A stretch of DNA of 64,000 bases from Erysipelotrichaceae bacterium (GCA_019415435.1 DXZE01000001.1:42727-106726), one strand, 5' to 3'. Shown: positions 50,754 to 60,186, numbered from the stretch's first letter. The notes: a model not told the origin generated them from the sequence alone. Numbers and translations are program-made.

Positions 50754-53063
50754 TTAAGCGTTGATTCCCTTGATGGTATATTCATCAAGCTGTTCTTTCT
50801 TTGCCTTCTTAACCTTCTTCTTAGCTGGTTTATCCTTTGCCTTATGATGGATACGCATGTACTTCCATACCGTTGGTGCAATGAAGATAGAAGAGAATGT
50901 GCCAGCAATCAGACCAACAAACATTGCAAAGTTGAATGTGAAGATAGCACGTGATCCAATAAGCAGAAGGAATATAACCGGGAACAATGTCGTTAATGAT
51001 CCATAGAATGACATATGAATTGTCGCATCCAAAGCATCGTTAACAACCTTTGTGTAATCCTCCGGTTTCATGGAAGCGTTCTTCTTATCTGCCATGATCT
51101 CACGGATTCTGTCAAAGACAATGATTGAGTTATTGATGGAATAACCAATGATTGTCAATAATACGGAAACAAGTTCAGTATTGACTTCAAAGCGGAAGAT
51201 GACAAAGAATGAAAGAACCATGAATACATCATGGAACAATGCGACCAGGCATCCTAATGCATAATCCCACTGATATCGTAAAGTGATATAGACCAGCATA
51301 GCAGCCCAGGCTACTAATGTCAGAATCAATGCATTTCTGACAAGATCCTTACCAACAACTGGTGTAACAACGTTGTCGTTAGCCTCTTCACCAAAGGCAT
51401 CCTTCAGATATGCCTTCAGCTTTGTCAGATCTTCTGTATCCAGTGACTTTGTAGTAATAGCGTAAACCGTATCATCCCCTGCGGACTGATAGCTGAAATC
51501 CTTATAGCCAAGAGATTCCATTTCTTTCTGTACATCATCTGTAGAAATCTCATGATCAGAGTTAACGGTAATCTTGGTACCAGACGCAAAGTCAATGCCA
51601 AGATCGACAAAGTCATTGCCTCTTGCTGTATTGAAGATCCCGCAGATTAATGCAATCGCAAATATTGCTAAAGCTGTACGGATGACATATTTAGCCTTAC
51701 CGGCATAGTCGAAGTGATGTGTATCGGAGTAGAAACGTGTTTCTCCCTTGGATACATCCGGAATCTGATCTTTCTTGACTGCGAACCATCCCGGATGGTT
51801 ATCCGCAACATGTGAGCTGACAATTAATCTTAATAAGATACGGCTTAAGGCAACGTTAAGTACCATGGTCATGATAACCGTGATGATTAACATCGTCGCA
51901 AATCCCTTAACGGAGCCTGTGCCCCAGATATACATGATTAATGCAGTAATTAATGTTGTAAATTGTGAGTCAAAGATAGCAGAGAAGGATTGTGTCTGTC
52001 CTTCACGAACAGCATTTTCTACGCTTCTGCCCTTCCATAACTCCTGTCGGATTCTTTCAAAGTCAATGATATTGACATCGACTGTCATACCAACACCAAG
52101 TACAAGTGCACCAATACCAGATAAGGTAAAGACAGCTCCCATTAAGGAATAAATGCCAAATACCGCCCAGATATATGCGACCAGCATAACTGCTGAAACA
52201 ATGCCCGGAACTCTGTATCTGATAATCATAAATAACATGACTAAGGCAATGCCAAGTGCACCAGCAATTGCTGTTTTATGAAGTGCATCATTACCGAATT
52301 CAGCTGAAACAACATTAGAAGAAATTTCAGTCATCTTAACTGGTAATGAACCAGAGTTAATCAGATTGGCAAGTTCTCTTGCTTCTTCTTCGGTAAAGTT
52401 ACCGCTGATCTGACAGTCACCTGTAATCTCACTGTTTACAGATGCCGCAGAGATATAAGCTGGTTCTTCTCCCTGGTTAGCCTTGGCTGCTTCTTCGGTA
52501 TAGCTTTCACCATCCTGATAATCCAGCCAGATAACCATGATGTTGTTGCCATTGGTCTTTTCTGAGATTTCCTTAGTGATCTCACCGAATTTCTTCTGAT
52601 CCTTGATTTTCAGGGAAACAACCGGCTGGTTATTCTGATCATAGGCAAGACTTGCGCCGCCTTCCGCAAGGATAGATGAATCCGCAAGTTCATTATCATC
52701 CACATCACGGAATGTCAGATTAGCCGTTGTTCCAATCATTTCACGGGCTTCATCCTGATCCTTGATTCCAGCAAGCTGAACTCTGACACGGTTGCCGCCT
52801 TCAACAGTGATATTAGGTTCACTGACACCTAATACGTTGACACGTTTGGATATGGAATTTACCACTGCATTCATGTCAACATCACCGCCCTTATTTAACG
52901 GTTCTACCTGATACAGGATTTCAAAACCACCCTGCAGGTCCAGGCCCAGGTTCAGATTGTCCTTAATTGTTGTAGCAGTTGTTCCAACAAGAACAGCAAT
53001 AACTGCAACAATTAAAGCAAGGATAAACAGCCTGCTCTTTTTTACTTTCTTTTTTACTGCCAT
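50754..53063 (-). CDS. secDF: Protein translocase accessory subunit SecDF (fused SecD and SecF)
   Basis: The 769-residue protein is a natural SecD-SecF fusion as in B. subtilis. It has an N-terminal helix, a large outer P1 domain (LDLQGGFEILYQV near residue 40), membrane helices 2-6 with LVLGVGMTVDVNIIDFERIR, then a second half with its own outer domain (GIDFASGTKITV) and helices with IGYSINNSIIVFDRIRE. It uses the proton gradient to help pull exported proteins out. A Lys-rich C-terminal tail follows. A ComN-like gene lies 3 bp upstream. Confidence 0.96.
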   Translation of the reverse strand: MAVKKKVKKSRLFILALIVAVIAVLVGTTATTIKDNLNLGLDLQGGFEILYQVEPLNKGGDVDMNAVVNSISKRVNVLGVSEPNITVEGGNRVRVQLAGIKDQDEAREMIGTTANLTFRDVDDNELADSSILAEGGASLAYDQNNQPVVSLKIKDQKKFGEITKEISEKTNGNNIMVIWLDYQDGESYTEEAAKANQGEEPAYISAASVNSEITGDCQISGNFTEEEARELANLINSGSLPVKMTEISSNVVSAEFGNDALHKTAIAGALGIALVMLFMIIRYRVPGIVSAVMLVAYIWAVFGIYSLMGAVFTLSGIGALVLGVGMTVDVNIIDFERIRQELWKGRSVENAVREGQTQSFSAIFDSQFTTLITALIMYIWGTGSVKGFATMLIITVIMTMVLNVALSRILLRLIVSSHVADNHPGWFAVKKDQIPDVSKGETRFYSDTHHFDYAGKAKYVIRTALAIFAIALICGIFNTARGNDFVDLGIDFASGTKITVNSDHEISTDDVQKEMESLGYKDFSYQSAGDDTVYAITTKSLDTEDLTKLKAYLKDAFGEEANDNVVTPVVGKDLVRNALILTLVAWAAMLVYITLRYQWDYALGCLVALFHDVFMVLSFFVIFRFEVNTELVSVLLTIIGYSINNSIIVFDRIREIMADKKNASMKPEDYTKVVNDALDATIHMSFYGSLTTLFPVIFLLLIGSRAIFTFNFAMFVGLIAGTFSSIFIAPTVWKYMRIHHKAKDKPAKKKVKKAKKEQLDEYTIKGINA

Positions 53064-53066
53064 AAA

Positions 53067-53369
53067 TTAATTTCCTCCTATGACATCAGTGAAATCACTG
53101 AGGTTTTCTTTTCTTCCTGCATAAATTGCCTTACGGGAAAGATACCGTACAATATCATCCGCATTGACATGCATTATCTGATCGCATGCCTGATTCAGCG
53201 TATGCGGCAGTTCATTCTGCCAGAGATCTCGATCGAGATAATCTTCCAGATTCGCATAGGTAAGACTTGGAAGCTCTTCACGGATCAGCTGCTGCATCTT
53301 GATGACCATGATCATCTGTACCGCCGTATTATGAATATCATAAACCTCTAATGAATTTTCTTTCCCCAT
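53067..53369 (-). CDS. ComN-like post-transcriptional regulator
   Basis: The 100-residue soluble protein is helical and has no membrane part. Placement directly before secDF, length and the LPSLTYANLEDYL and DIVRYLSRKAI patterns fit the post-transcriptional regulator family that includes B. subtilis ComN. I am moderately sure of the family. Its stop is 3 bp from the secDF start, so the two are co-transcribed. Confidence 0.6.
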   Translation of the reverse strand: MGKENSLEVYDIHNTAVQMIMVIKMQQLIREELPSLTYANLEDYLDRDLWQNELPHTLNQACDQIMHVNADDIVRYLSRKAIYAGRKENLSDFTDVIGGN

Positions 53370-53424
53370 ACAATTGCAATATTATATCAAATAATTGTAT
53401 ATCTGCGGTCATTGTTCCTGAATT

Positions 53425-53450
53425 TTAAAAAAATCCGTATAAACGGATTT
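53425..53450 (-). terminator. Terminator after mraY
   Basis: On the minus strand AAATCCGT-TTAT-ACGGATTT is followed by TTTT. It starts at the mraY stop and separates the mraZ-mraY unit from secDF. Confidence 0.85.
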
Positions 53451-54412
53451 CAATGTAATGCCACAAATAAGCCTAGTGCCGCAAATACAGCTTCCACAAT
53501 CCAGAACATCAGGACAATATGTGTTTCCTCCATTCCCTTAATACGGAAAGCATAATGAATCGGTGTATAAGGGAATACTCTTTTATGACGGGTACGTACA
53601 GATACCTGCTGGATGATGACACATAAGGTTTCAATAACCGGAACACCCGCTATTAATACCAGAGCAAGTTCTTCCTTTAATACCATGGCTAAGGCAGCTA
53701 ATACACCGCCTAAGGCAAGGGCACCCGTATCTCCCATGAATACTTTTGCAGGTTTTTTGTTATACCATAAATATCCTAGTAAAGCACCAATGAGACATAT
53801 GATGAATAACTGAATATCTGTTCTTTTCTGAACCATGCTGATGATGAAGAAAGGAATCAGGGCAATGATAGTAACACCAGAGGATAAGCCATCCATACCA
53901 TCTGTAAGATTTACTGCATTGGAAGAACCGGTAAACATTAACAGAACCAAAATGAAATATCCCCAGCCAAGATGCCATATATGATCCGTAAATGGAATTG
54001 TTACAGATAATTCTGCACGGGACCTGTACAGGAAGAAGAAGACAACTGCTAATAAAAGCTGTAAGCCAAACTTCTGCTTTGGTGTTAAACCAACATTGTT
54101 CTTCTTTACAGCAATCAGATCATCGTCGATAAAACCAATGAATCCATAACCTACAAAGGCAAGAATAATAATCCAGACATCCAGATCCTTACGGGCTTCA
54201 GATGATAAAAGCAATGTCATGACGACTGGTACGATAATAAAGAGGATGCCTCCCATGATCGGAGTTCCTGCTTTTTTCTGATCATCAGCCAGAGCATATT
54301 CACTGATACTCTGACGGAAAGAAAGTTTTTTTAAATATTTAATAAACGGCGGCATTAATATCAGTACTGCAATAAGACTGACTAGTAAGCCGATTAACAG
54401 ATTTAAAGGCAT
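53450..54412 (-). CDS. mraY: Phospho-N-acetylmuramoyl-pentapeptide transferase MraY
   Basis: MraY makes lipid I from UDP-MurNAc-pentapeptide and undecaprenyl phosphate at the membrane. About 320 residues from ATG 54412, which has GGAGGT five bases upstream; in-frame upstream ATGs are less likely. Signatures: KKAGTPIMGG, a DDD-type cytoplasmic loop (GFIDDDLIAVKK), NLTDGMDGLSSG, FMGDTGALALGG and the late HH-region KRVFPYTPIHYAF. About ten membrane helices are visible. It is the last gene of the mraZ operon. Confidence 0.96.
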   Translation of the reverse strand: MPLNLLIGLLVSLIAVLILMPPFIKYLKKLSFRQSISEYALADDQKKAGTPIMGGILFIIVPVVMTLLLSSEARKDLDVWIIILAFVGYGFIGFIDDDLIAVKKNNVGLTPKQKFGLQLLLAVVFFFLYRSRAELSVTIPFTDHIWHLGWGYFILVLLMFTGSSNAVNLTDGMDGLSSGVTIIALIPFFIISMVQKRTDIQLFIICLIGALLGYLWYNKKPAKVFMGDTGALALGGVLAALAMVLKEELALVLIAGVPVIETLCVIIQQVSVRTRHKRVFPYTPIHYAFRIKGMEETHIVLMFWIVEAVFAALGLFVALH

Positions 54413-54449
54413 TCTGACCTCCATAACATGCGTTTCGATTATAGTATGC

Positions 54450-56630
54450 TCAGGTTCCAAAGACAACCTGAATCTCAGTACCCTTATTGACGGTTGTACC
54501 TGCCGGTATCGATTGTGAGGTGACTATCCCTTCTCCACTGAATTCAAATCCAAAGCCGGTAACCGCCCATAAGGCTGCTACATCTTTTCTTGTCCAGCCA
54601 GTTAAATCCGGCATGGTAAATGAGGCCGCATCTGTTAACAGGAATACTCTCTCACCACCGTTTACTGTAGAACCTGCCTGCGGGAACTGATCGATGACAT
54701 TGGTACCTGATCCAAGTGTTATAACTTCTGCCCCGCTGTTTGCAAGTTTAGCATTTGCATAATCCAGAGTATGGTTGAGTAAAGAAGGCATCTCTGTTTC
54801 AGTATCAGAGACAACTGAAGTTTCATTTGAAGCGGTTGTGTTTTGACCTTTGGCAAAACCATAGCTCTGGGCAACCTTACGGAAGAAGGAAACAACCGGT
54901 TCTGTCATATAAGAAGCAGCCTGGGTATATGGTGCTTCAAAAGCATAATAGACAAGCACCTGTGGATTATCAGCCGGCATAGCTGCCATGATGGAACTGA
55001 TGGTTATACCGGTATCATAGCCTGCGGTTGCAGTAGCGAACTCCGTTGTACCGGTTTTACCAATCAGATCACATTCCGGAATCACATAACCATGGGCTGT
55101 ACCGTCATTGTCATTGACGACGTGATACATAATGGACTGTACATGTTTGGCTGTATCTGATGAAATCGGATTGCCTACTACGGTAGTATCTGCCTGATAG
55201 ATGACATTGGAATTATCATATGGATCACGGATTGATTCCACAAAGTATGGTTTTACCATGGTTCCATCTGAGAATATGGCAGAGTAAGCTTGGAATAATT
55301 GCAGCATAGTTACAGTGGATCCCTGTCCATAAGATAAAGAAACTTTATCAGATGGATAGGTAAAATTCAGATATCCCGGCTCTTCTGGTAAACCATCCGT
55401 ATCTACATTCTGGAAGAAACCGAATTTCTTTAAATATTCCAGATGCGTATCTGGTGTAATCAATTCGTTCTGGATAGAAGCGGCTACTGTGTTTAAGGAA
55501 TAGATCAGGCCATGATCGTAATCTACCTGTCCATACTTACGTCCATGGGCATTATAGATACAGCCATAGGAGTTTGCCTCAGAGGTACGTACCGGATTGT
55601 TATGGGAATCTGCGCCATAGCAGTACTCATTACCGTTTGTCTTTGCATTACCATCATATTTGCCTTCATTGATGGCCGCAGCCCAGGTAAATGTTTTTAA
55701 AGAAGATCCCGGTTCATAAGGAACCTGCGCACCAGTGTTATTGAAATCAGTTATGTTATCCCGCGTATTCGGGTCAAAGGATGGATACTGTCCCCAGGCA
55801 ATCACTTTGCCTGTTTTGATTTCCATTGCCCCGCCCCATACACGGCTGGCATCGAACATATCCTTACTTGTTAACATGCTTTCTTCCAATGTTGTCTGAA
55901 TACCTGCATCCAAAGTGAGATAGACATTATCTCCATTCACAGCAGAGACAACATTTTCTTTCATGCCAGGAAGGACAAATCCGTCTTTATCAACCTGATA
56001 TGTACGGGAGCCATCTTTACCAGTCAGATAAGAATTTAAATATAATTCAAGTCCCATCCTTCCGGTTGTAGAACCAGAGTCATCAGATTGCGCATATCCG
56101 ATCAGATTTGACGCAAAGGTATGGTTTGGATAGACACGTTTGATAGAATCCGTAAATTCAATACCCGGAAGATTCAGAGCTTCAATTTCATCTTTCGTAC
56201 TCTTGGTCAGATTTCTGCCCCCGGTTCCAAGTTCCGTCTGATATTTATCCTGATTCAGGTAATCCAGTATTTTATTCTCATCAATATGAAGAATAGAAGA
56301 CAGTTTATGAGCTGTATCTTCTTTATCCTTGACATAACTGATCTGACCATCCGCAGATGGTCTGGAAGAAGAGAGAATACATACAATGTTGTATGTTCTG
56401 TTATCCTGGGCAATGACATTGCCATTGCGGTCTAGAATATTTCCACGTAAAGCCTGTTCTGTTTCTGTATGGGTATTAGCGGAATCCGCATATACGGATA
56501 AATCTGTACCACTGCGTAAATGTACTTTAGCGACAGATACGAAAAAAACATCGGAAGTGATCATAGCAACCGCTGCCAATGCTATTAAAAAAATATTTCT
56601 AAAGCTGTGATTGCGTCTTTTTTTTCTCAT
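54450..56630 (-). CDS. Class B penicillin-binding protein with PASTA domains (PBP2B/SpoVD/FtsI type)
   Basis: The 726-residue septal transpeptidase has an N-terminal membrane anchor (about 12-36), a dimerisation domain with RGNILDRNGNVIAQ, the transpeptidase domain with S309-S-L-K312, the SxN motif YSLNTVAAS and KTGTTEFA, and two C-terminal PASTA domains (about 610-670 and 672-726). Class B PBPs cross-link peptidoglycan and here act in division, given the dcw context. The location after ftsL is that of ftsI/pbpB. It probably shares muropeptide sensing with the PASTA kinase family at the other end of the window. Confidence 0.95.
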   Translation of the reverse strand: MRKKRRNHSFRNIFLIALAAVAMITSDVFFVSVAKVHLRSGTDLSVYADSANTHTETEQALRGNILDRNGNVIAQDNRTYNIVCILSSSRPSADGQISYVKDKEDTAHKLSSILHIDENKILDYLNQDKYQTELGTGGRNLTKSTKDEIEALNLPGIEFTDSIKRVYPNHTFASNLIGYAQSDDSGSTTGRMGLELYLNSYLTGKDGSRTYQVDKDGFVLPGMKENVVSAVNGDNVYLTLDAGIQTTLEESMLTSKDMFDASRVWGGAMEIKTGKVIAWGQYPSFDPNTRDNITDFNNTGAQVPYEPGSSLKTFTWAAAINEGKYDGNAKTNGNEYCYGADSHNNPVRTSEANSYGCIYNAHGRKYGQVDYDHGLIYSLNTVAASIQNELITPDTHLEYLKKFGFFQNVDTDGLPEEPGYLNFTYPSDKVSLSYGQGSTVTMLQLFQAYSAIFSDGTMVKPYFVESIRDPYDNSNVIYQADTTVVGNPISSDTAKHVQSIMYHVVNDNDGTAHGYVIPECDLIGKTGTTEFATATAGYDTGITISSIMAAMPADNPQVLVYYAFEAPYTQAASYMTEPVVSFFRKVAQSYGFAKGQNTTASNETSVVSDTETEMPSLLNHTLDYANAKLANSGAEVITLGSGTNVIDQFPQAGSTVNGGERVFLLTDAASFTMPDLTGWTRKDVAALWAVTGFGFEFSGEGIVTSQSIPAGTTVNKGTEIQVVFGT

Positions 56631-56635
56631 TTTGC

Positions 56636-56956
56636 TTATTCTCCATCTGCAGAACCATCAGTAACAGTAACGATACTGTTCTGATTGTGTGACATCCCAC
56701 TGTTTGCGGCAATCTGATCCACACGATCGGAGGAACTTAATGTCTGAATATCTACTTTCACAGCCTCATTCTGTGTCTCTATTGTGGCGATTTCAGAATT
56801 GATGGACTGTGTCTTTGTGCTTAAGGCATTGTTATAAGATCTCAAAAACAGAGAGCTGCCGAGATAAAGTATACCTGAAAATAAGAACAGCAAAGCAGTG
56901 AAACGTAAAAAATTGAAATGTTTTTTCTGTTTTTTCTTCTTTACGATTCTTGCCAT
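56636..56956 (-). CDS. ftsL: FtsL-like cell division protein
   Basis: The 106-residue protein has a Lys-rich N-terminus, one membrane helix (FTALLFLFSGILYLGSSLFL) and an outer coiled-coil-like segment (NALSTKTQSINSEIATIETQ). Size, topology and position between rsmH and the PBP gene identify it as FtsL, which forms a complex with DivIC/FtsB and the septal PBP. Sequence alone is weakly conserved, so context carries the call. Confidence 0.85.
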   Translation of the reverse strand: MARIVKKKKQKKHFNFLRFTALLFLFSGILYLGSSLFLRSYNNALSTKTQSINSEIATIETQNEAVKVDIQTLSSSDRVDQIAANSGMSHNQNSIVTVTDGSADGE

Positions 56957-56960
56957 AAAT

Positions 56961-57896
56961 CTATCCCCTGATTCTTTCTATAACTCTTAACTTTGCACTG
57001 TGAGATCTGTGATTCTTTTCTATTTCTTCCGCATCAGCCGTAATCGGCTTCTTTGTTATTAATTGGAAGGAGGCCTGCTCCATTTGTGAAGAAGGAATAG
57101 GAATCCTTGGTTCTACAAACGGAGCAGAGGAATAATCTTTAAAAGTATCTTTTACGATACGGTCTTCCAGAGACTGAAATGTAATAACTGCACATCTACC
57201 ATGAACATCTAACAGGCCGAGTGCTTCTTCCAGTCCTTTCTGCAGAGCGCCTAATTCATCATTTACTGCAATCCGTAAAGCCTGGAAGCTTTTCTTTGCC
57301 GGATGGTGTGCCTTGTAAAGTTCTCTTTCAGGTAGTGCCTTTTTGATAACATCCACAAGTTCGAACGTTGTATGAATCGGCTTTTCGTTTCTTGTTTTAA
57401 CAATTTCATCCGCAATACGTGAGGCATATCTTTCTTCCCCATATTCTTTCAGAATACGGATCAGATCGTTTCTGTCATACGTATTGACAATCTGTTCAGC
57501 ATCCAGCTTCTGTTCCTGATTCATCCGCATATCTAATCTTGCGTCAAAACGATAGCTGAAGCCACGGGCAGGATCATCAAACTGTGGTGAGGATACACCC
57601 AGGTCCATCATGATTCCATTCACTTTGAAGATACCTCTTTGATTCAGTTCTTCTTTCATGGAACGGAAATCATTATGAATCATCGTGATTTTATCCAAAT
57701 GGTCCTTCAGATTGATTTGGGATTCGCTGATAGCCTGTTCATCTTTATCAAATGCATAGAGATGACCGGTTGTCAGTTTCGAGATCAGTAATCCGGCATG
57801 TCCCCCTCTGCCAAGGGTCCCGTCAACATAGATACCATCTGGTTTTACAGATAAAGCATCAACTGTTTCATGCAGGAGTACAGCTGTATGTTTCAT
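56961..57896 (-). CDS. rsmH: 16S rRNA (cytosine(1402)-N4)-methyltransferase RsmH
   Basis: The 311-residue enzyme has the RsmH signatures YVDGTLGRGGHAG (SAM binding), IMMDLGVSSPQFDDPARGFS, AKKSFQALRIAVNDEL and the C-terminal NHRSHSAKLRVIE. It methylates N4 of C1402 in 16S rRNA. It overlaps mraZ by 4 bp, the standard arrangement. Confidence 0.96.
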   Translation of the reverse strand: MKHTAVLLHETVDALSVKPDGIYVDGTLGRGGHAGLLISKLTTGHLYAFDKDEQAISESQINLKDHLDKITMIHNDFRSMKEELNQRGIFKVNGIMMDLGVSSPQFDDPARGFSYRFDARLDMRMNQEQKLDAEQIVNTYDRNDLIRILKEYGEERYASRIADEIVKTRNEKPIHTTFELVDVIKKALPERELYKAHHPAKKSFQALRIAVNDELGALQKGLEEALGLLDVHGRCAVITFQSLEDRIVKDTFKDYSSAPFVEPRIPIPSSQMEQASFQLITKKPITADAEEIEKNHRSHSAKLRVIERIRG

Positions 57897-58330
57897 TGCA
57901 GTAAATCCGTTAATGATTCAGCCATATCCTCGAAGTCTTCTGAAGAATCTTCTTCATAAGCGTCATACTTTTCTTCTGACCAGATCTCGAAATGATCAGA
58001 TACTCCGATAATGACGCATCCCTTCTGGATACCTGCATCTCTAACCAGAAACTGGGGTAAAAGGATTCTCCCCTGTCCATCAATACCGCACTCATCTGCC
58101 TTGCCGGTAATTCTTCTGACATAGGCACGAGCTGCTTTATTGGTCTTAGGCAGGCGGTTCAGCTTTGTAATCATGTCAGTCCACTCATTTTCTGCATAAG
58201 CAGCCAGGCATCCATCCATCCACTCTGTTACATAAACAGATGTAGAAAGCTGACCTCTGAACTTGGCCGGTATAATCAGACGGTTCTTTGAATCCAGATT
58301 ATGTCTGTATTCACCCATGAACATGACCAT
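57893..58330 (-). CDS. mraZ: Transcriptional regulator MraZ
   Basis: About 145 residues from ATG 58330 (GGGAG upstream; a GTG at 58345 is less likely). Two SpoVT-AbrB-like DNA-binding repeats: GEYRHNLDSKNRLIIPAKFR near residue 5, and CGIDGQGRILLPQFL near residue 83, each with the conserved D-x-K/Q-x-R pattern. MraZ controls the first dcw promoter. Candidate MraZ boxes lie just upstream, so autoregulation is expected. Confidence 0.95.
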   Translation of the reverse strand: MVMFMGEYRHNLDSKNRLIIPAKFRGQLSTSVYVTEWMDGCLAAYAENEWTDMITKLNRLPKTNKAARAYVRRITGKADECGIDGQGRILLPQFLVRDAGIQKGCVIIGVSDHFEIWSEEKYDAYEEDSSEDFEDMAESLTDLLQ

Positions 58331-58340
58331 ATCGGTATCT

Positions 58341-58394
58341 CCCACTTTGCTCCACTTTCTGTCACAATTGTACCACTTCGTAAAAAAACGACAA
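58341..58394 (-). promoter_or_regulatory. mraZ promoter with candidate MraZ operator boxes
   Basis: On the minus strand TTGTCG (58394-58389), 16 bp, TACAAT (58372-58367). Three copies of AAAGTGG-like repeats lie at 58379-58372 (GAAGTGGT), 58358-58351 (AAAGTGGA) and 58348-58341 (AAAGTGGG), spaced 21 and 10 bp, so they face the same side of the helix. AAAGTGG/TGGG direct repeats are the known target type of MraZ in other bacteria. Two boxes sit downstream of the -10 and one in the spacer, fitting repression. Confidence 0.75.
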
Positions 58395-58436
58395 CCTTTT
58401 TCTTTAAATCAGGTTCATTAAAGGCATAAGAAAGGC

Positions 58437-58464
58437 AAAAAAAAGATCCTGTTTTTACAGGATC
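58437..58464 (-). terminator. Terminator of the DUF177-rpmF unit
   Basis: On the minus strand GATCCTGT-AAAA-ACAGGATC is followed by eight T. Confidence 0.92.
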
Positions 58465-58474
58465 ATCTATCAGA

Positions 58475-58663
58475 TTACTTGTTATCTGCAGGAGCAGCAC
58501 TTTTATTTGCGCCGCCTACACTACCGCAGTTAGGGCAAGCATGATGTGGAAGCTTCATCTCACCGCATACCGGACACTTAACAAGTGTCGGAGCAGTCAG
58601 CTTGTAATGAGTTCTTCTCTTATCTCTTCTTGTCCTGGATACTCTTCTCTGCTGTACAGCCAT
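58475..58663 (-). CDS. rpmF: 50S ribosomal protein L32, zinc form
   Basis: The 62-residue protein begins AVQQRRVSRTRRDKRR, typical of L32, and keeps the zinc ribbon cysteines C30, C33, C43 and C46. A zinc-free paralogue is not seen in the window. It follows the DUF177 gene by 13 bp in the order conserved across bacteria and ends at a strong terminator. Confidence 0.96.
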   Translation of the reverse strand: MAVQQRRVSRTRRDKRRTHYKLTAPTLVKCPVCGEMKLPHHACPNCGSVGGANKSAAPADNK

Positions 58664-58676
58664 TGTCTAGCACCTC

Positions 58677-59183
58677 CTACTGTTCATTCTTGAAATCTCT
58701 GAGTTTTGCCAGACGCGGATCCAAATGATCTTTCCGGCTCCTCTCATATGCAGCTTCACTGTATACCTTCCAGCCATCGCCTTCCGGATAATCCTCTTCT
58801 GCTGCATGCGTCACCTCTAACGGTACTTCCAGCAGTATGTCATCCACAACTGCCTGAAGAAGATCGATGACTTCATCTGTAACGATGCGTGCACCATCTT
58901 CATCTGTTTGTACAAATGAATAGACTTCATCACTTTCGGTTTCAAATGGGACACTGATCTCTTCATTCGTAATGCTGTCCGGGACAAGCATATCACCTGT
59001 TACATGCAGTTTTACAAAGAAGCGGTCATTCTCATCATCCAGCCAGCCGCTGCCATCGATATGGACATTCTCTGCACCATTGATCCGTTTGTTTTTGTCA
59101 AAAGCAGAACGGTCAATTTCAACATCTTCATCAAATGTTACACTTCCTGAATTTTCCAGGAGTTCAGATCTTTCCCATCTCAT
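58677..59183 (-). CDS. DUF177/YceD-family protein
   Basis: The 168-residue acidic protein shows the YceD/YlbN features GDMLVPDSITNEEISVPFE and a C-terminal DPRLAKLRDFKNEQ before rpmF. The family accompanies rpmF almost everywhere and is linked to rRNA/ribosome accumulation. The usual CxRCL cysteine motif is not present (the matching place reads VTGDMLVP), so this member is of the cysteine-poor type. Confidence 0.9.
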   Translation of the reverse strand: MRWERSELLENSGSVTFDEDVEIDRSAFDKNKRINGAENVHIDGSGWLDDENDRFFVKLHVTGDMLVPDSITNEEISVPFETESDEVYSFVQTDEDGARIVTDEVIDLLQAVVDDILLEVPLEVTHAAEEDYPEGDGWKVYSEAAYERSRKDHLDPRLAKLRDFKNEQ

Positions 59184-59212
59184 GTCAGTTCCACGCTCGC
59201 TAACGCTTCATA

Positions 59213-59240
59213 ATTATAGCAAACACTTTTATAAAGTCAA
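59213..59240 (-). promoter_or_regulatory. Promoter of the DUF177-rpmF operon
   Basis: On the minus strand TTGACT (59240-59235), 16 bp, TATAAT (59218-59213): one of the best promoter matches in the window, as expected for a ribosomal protein gene. Confidence 0.82.
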
Positions 59241-59281
59241 CGCATTTAAATGGCTTTCAATTGCTTTGAATCAAAGAAGAA

Positions 59282-60169
59282 TCAGACATTTTTTGTGATC
59301 CACTCAGCAGCATATTCCATGACTGCAGGTGCATCATCTTCATGCATTGTCTCATGACGCATATACGGCCATATCTTTGTATCGATCTTATCATAGCCGG
59401 CATCTTTCAGGGTCCGGATGGATTTCTTCAACCCCTTCTCACCACCGGTACATGGATCGTCTTCACCCGCAAAGAACAGAATCGGAATATCCGGATTCAT
59501 GCATCTGTACAGGGATGTATCGTTCATTTTAACCATTAATGTAAAGAGATCATGATATCCCTGAATGGTAAACGGGAAACCGCACCACTCATCCGCAATG
59601 TATTTATCTACATTGTCTGTATTATAGGAAAGCCAGTCTAATTCTGTACGTGGGTCTTTGATCCCCTGGTTAAAGGAACCTGTAGCAAGCTTATCCAATA
59701 GCTTGGAATGTCCCCTTTTTCCTTTTCTCTTTGCCTCAGCATCCGCAACAGCAAGACCAACACGGCAGCCTGGATTATAATTTGGAGCTCCTGAAAGTAT
59801 CATGGCATCAATCAGAAGGTCATAATTCTGTAAGAATACCCTGCCAACCATTGTACCCATGGAATGGCCGAAATAAACAACCGGTACATCGGGATATTTT
59901 TTTCTGGCTATCAGGGCAATATCAGCAGCAGAGTCTACCAAAGCCTTCCAGCCATTATTTTCACCAAACCAGCCTTTGTTTTCTTCATTACCTGCTGTTT
60001 CACCATGACCAGGCAGGTCATAGTTAATACAGGCAATCTGGTGTTTGTTCAGACAACTTGCAAGTGCTTCATAGCGTTCTTTATGTTCCTGCATGCCATG
60101 GACTGTAAAAACAACAGCCTTTGGATCAGAAACATCGAAAATACGATAAGAAAGTTTCTGTTCGTTCAT
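59282..60169 (-). CDS. Alpha/beta hydrolase (monoglyceride lipase/lysophospholipase-like)
   Basis: The 295-residue protein has the serine hydrolase elbow GHSMG (YFGHSMGTMVG), an early VFTVHGMQEHKERY oxyanion block, NYDLPGHGET, the acid in FFAGEDDPCTGG and the histidine in YMRHETMHED. This is the serine aminopeptidase S33/lysophospholipase fold. No signal peptide is present, so it acts in the cytoplasm or at the inner face of the membrane on an unknown ester. It is divergent from tmcAL. Confidence 0.85.
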   Translation of the reverse strand: MNEQKLSYRIFDVSDPKAVVFTVHGMQEHKERYEALASCLNKHQIACINYDLPGHGETAGNEENKGWFGENNGWKALVDSAADIALIARKKYPDVPVVYFGHSMGTMVGRVFLQNYDLLIDAMILSGAPNYNPGCRVGLAVADAEAKRKGKRGHSKLLDKLATGSFNQGIKDPRTELDWLSYNTDNVDKYIADEWCGFPFTIQGYHDLFTLMVKMNDTSLYRCMNPDIPILFFAGEDDPCTGGEKGLKKSIRTLKDAGYDKIDTKIWPYMRHETMHEDDAPAVMEYAAEWITKNV

Positions 60170-60186
60170 AATGATTTACCCCATTC

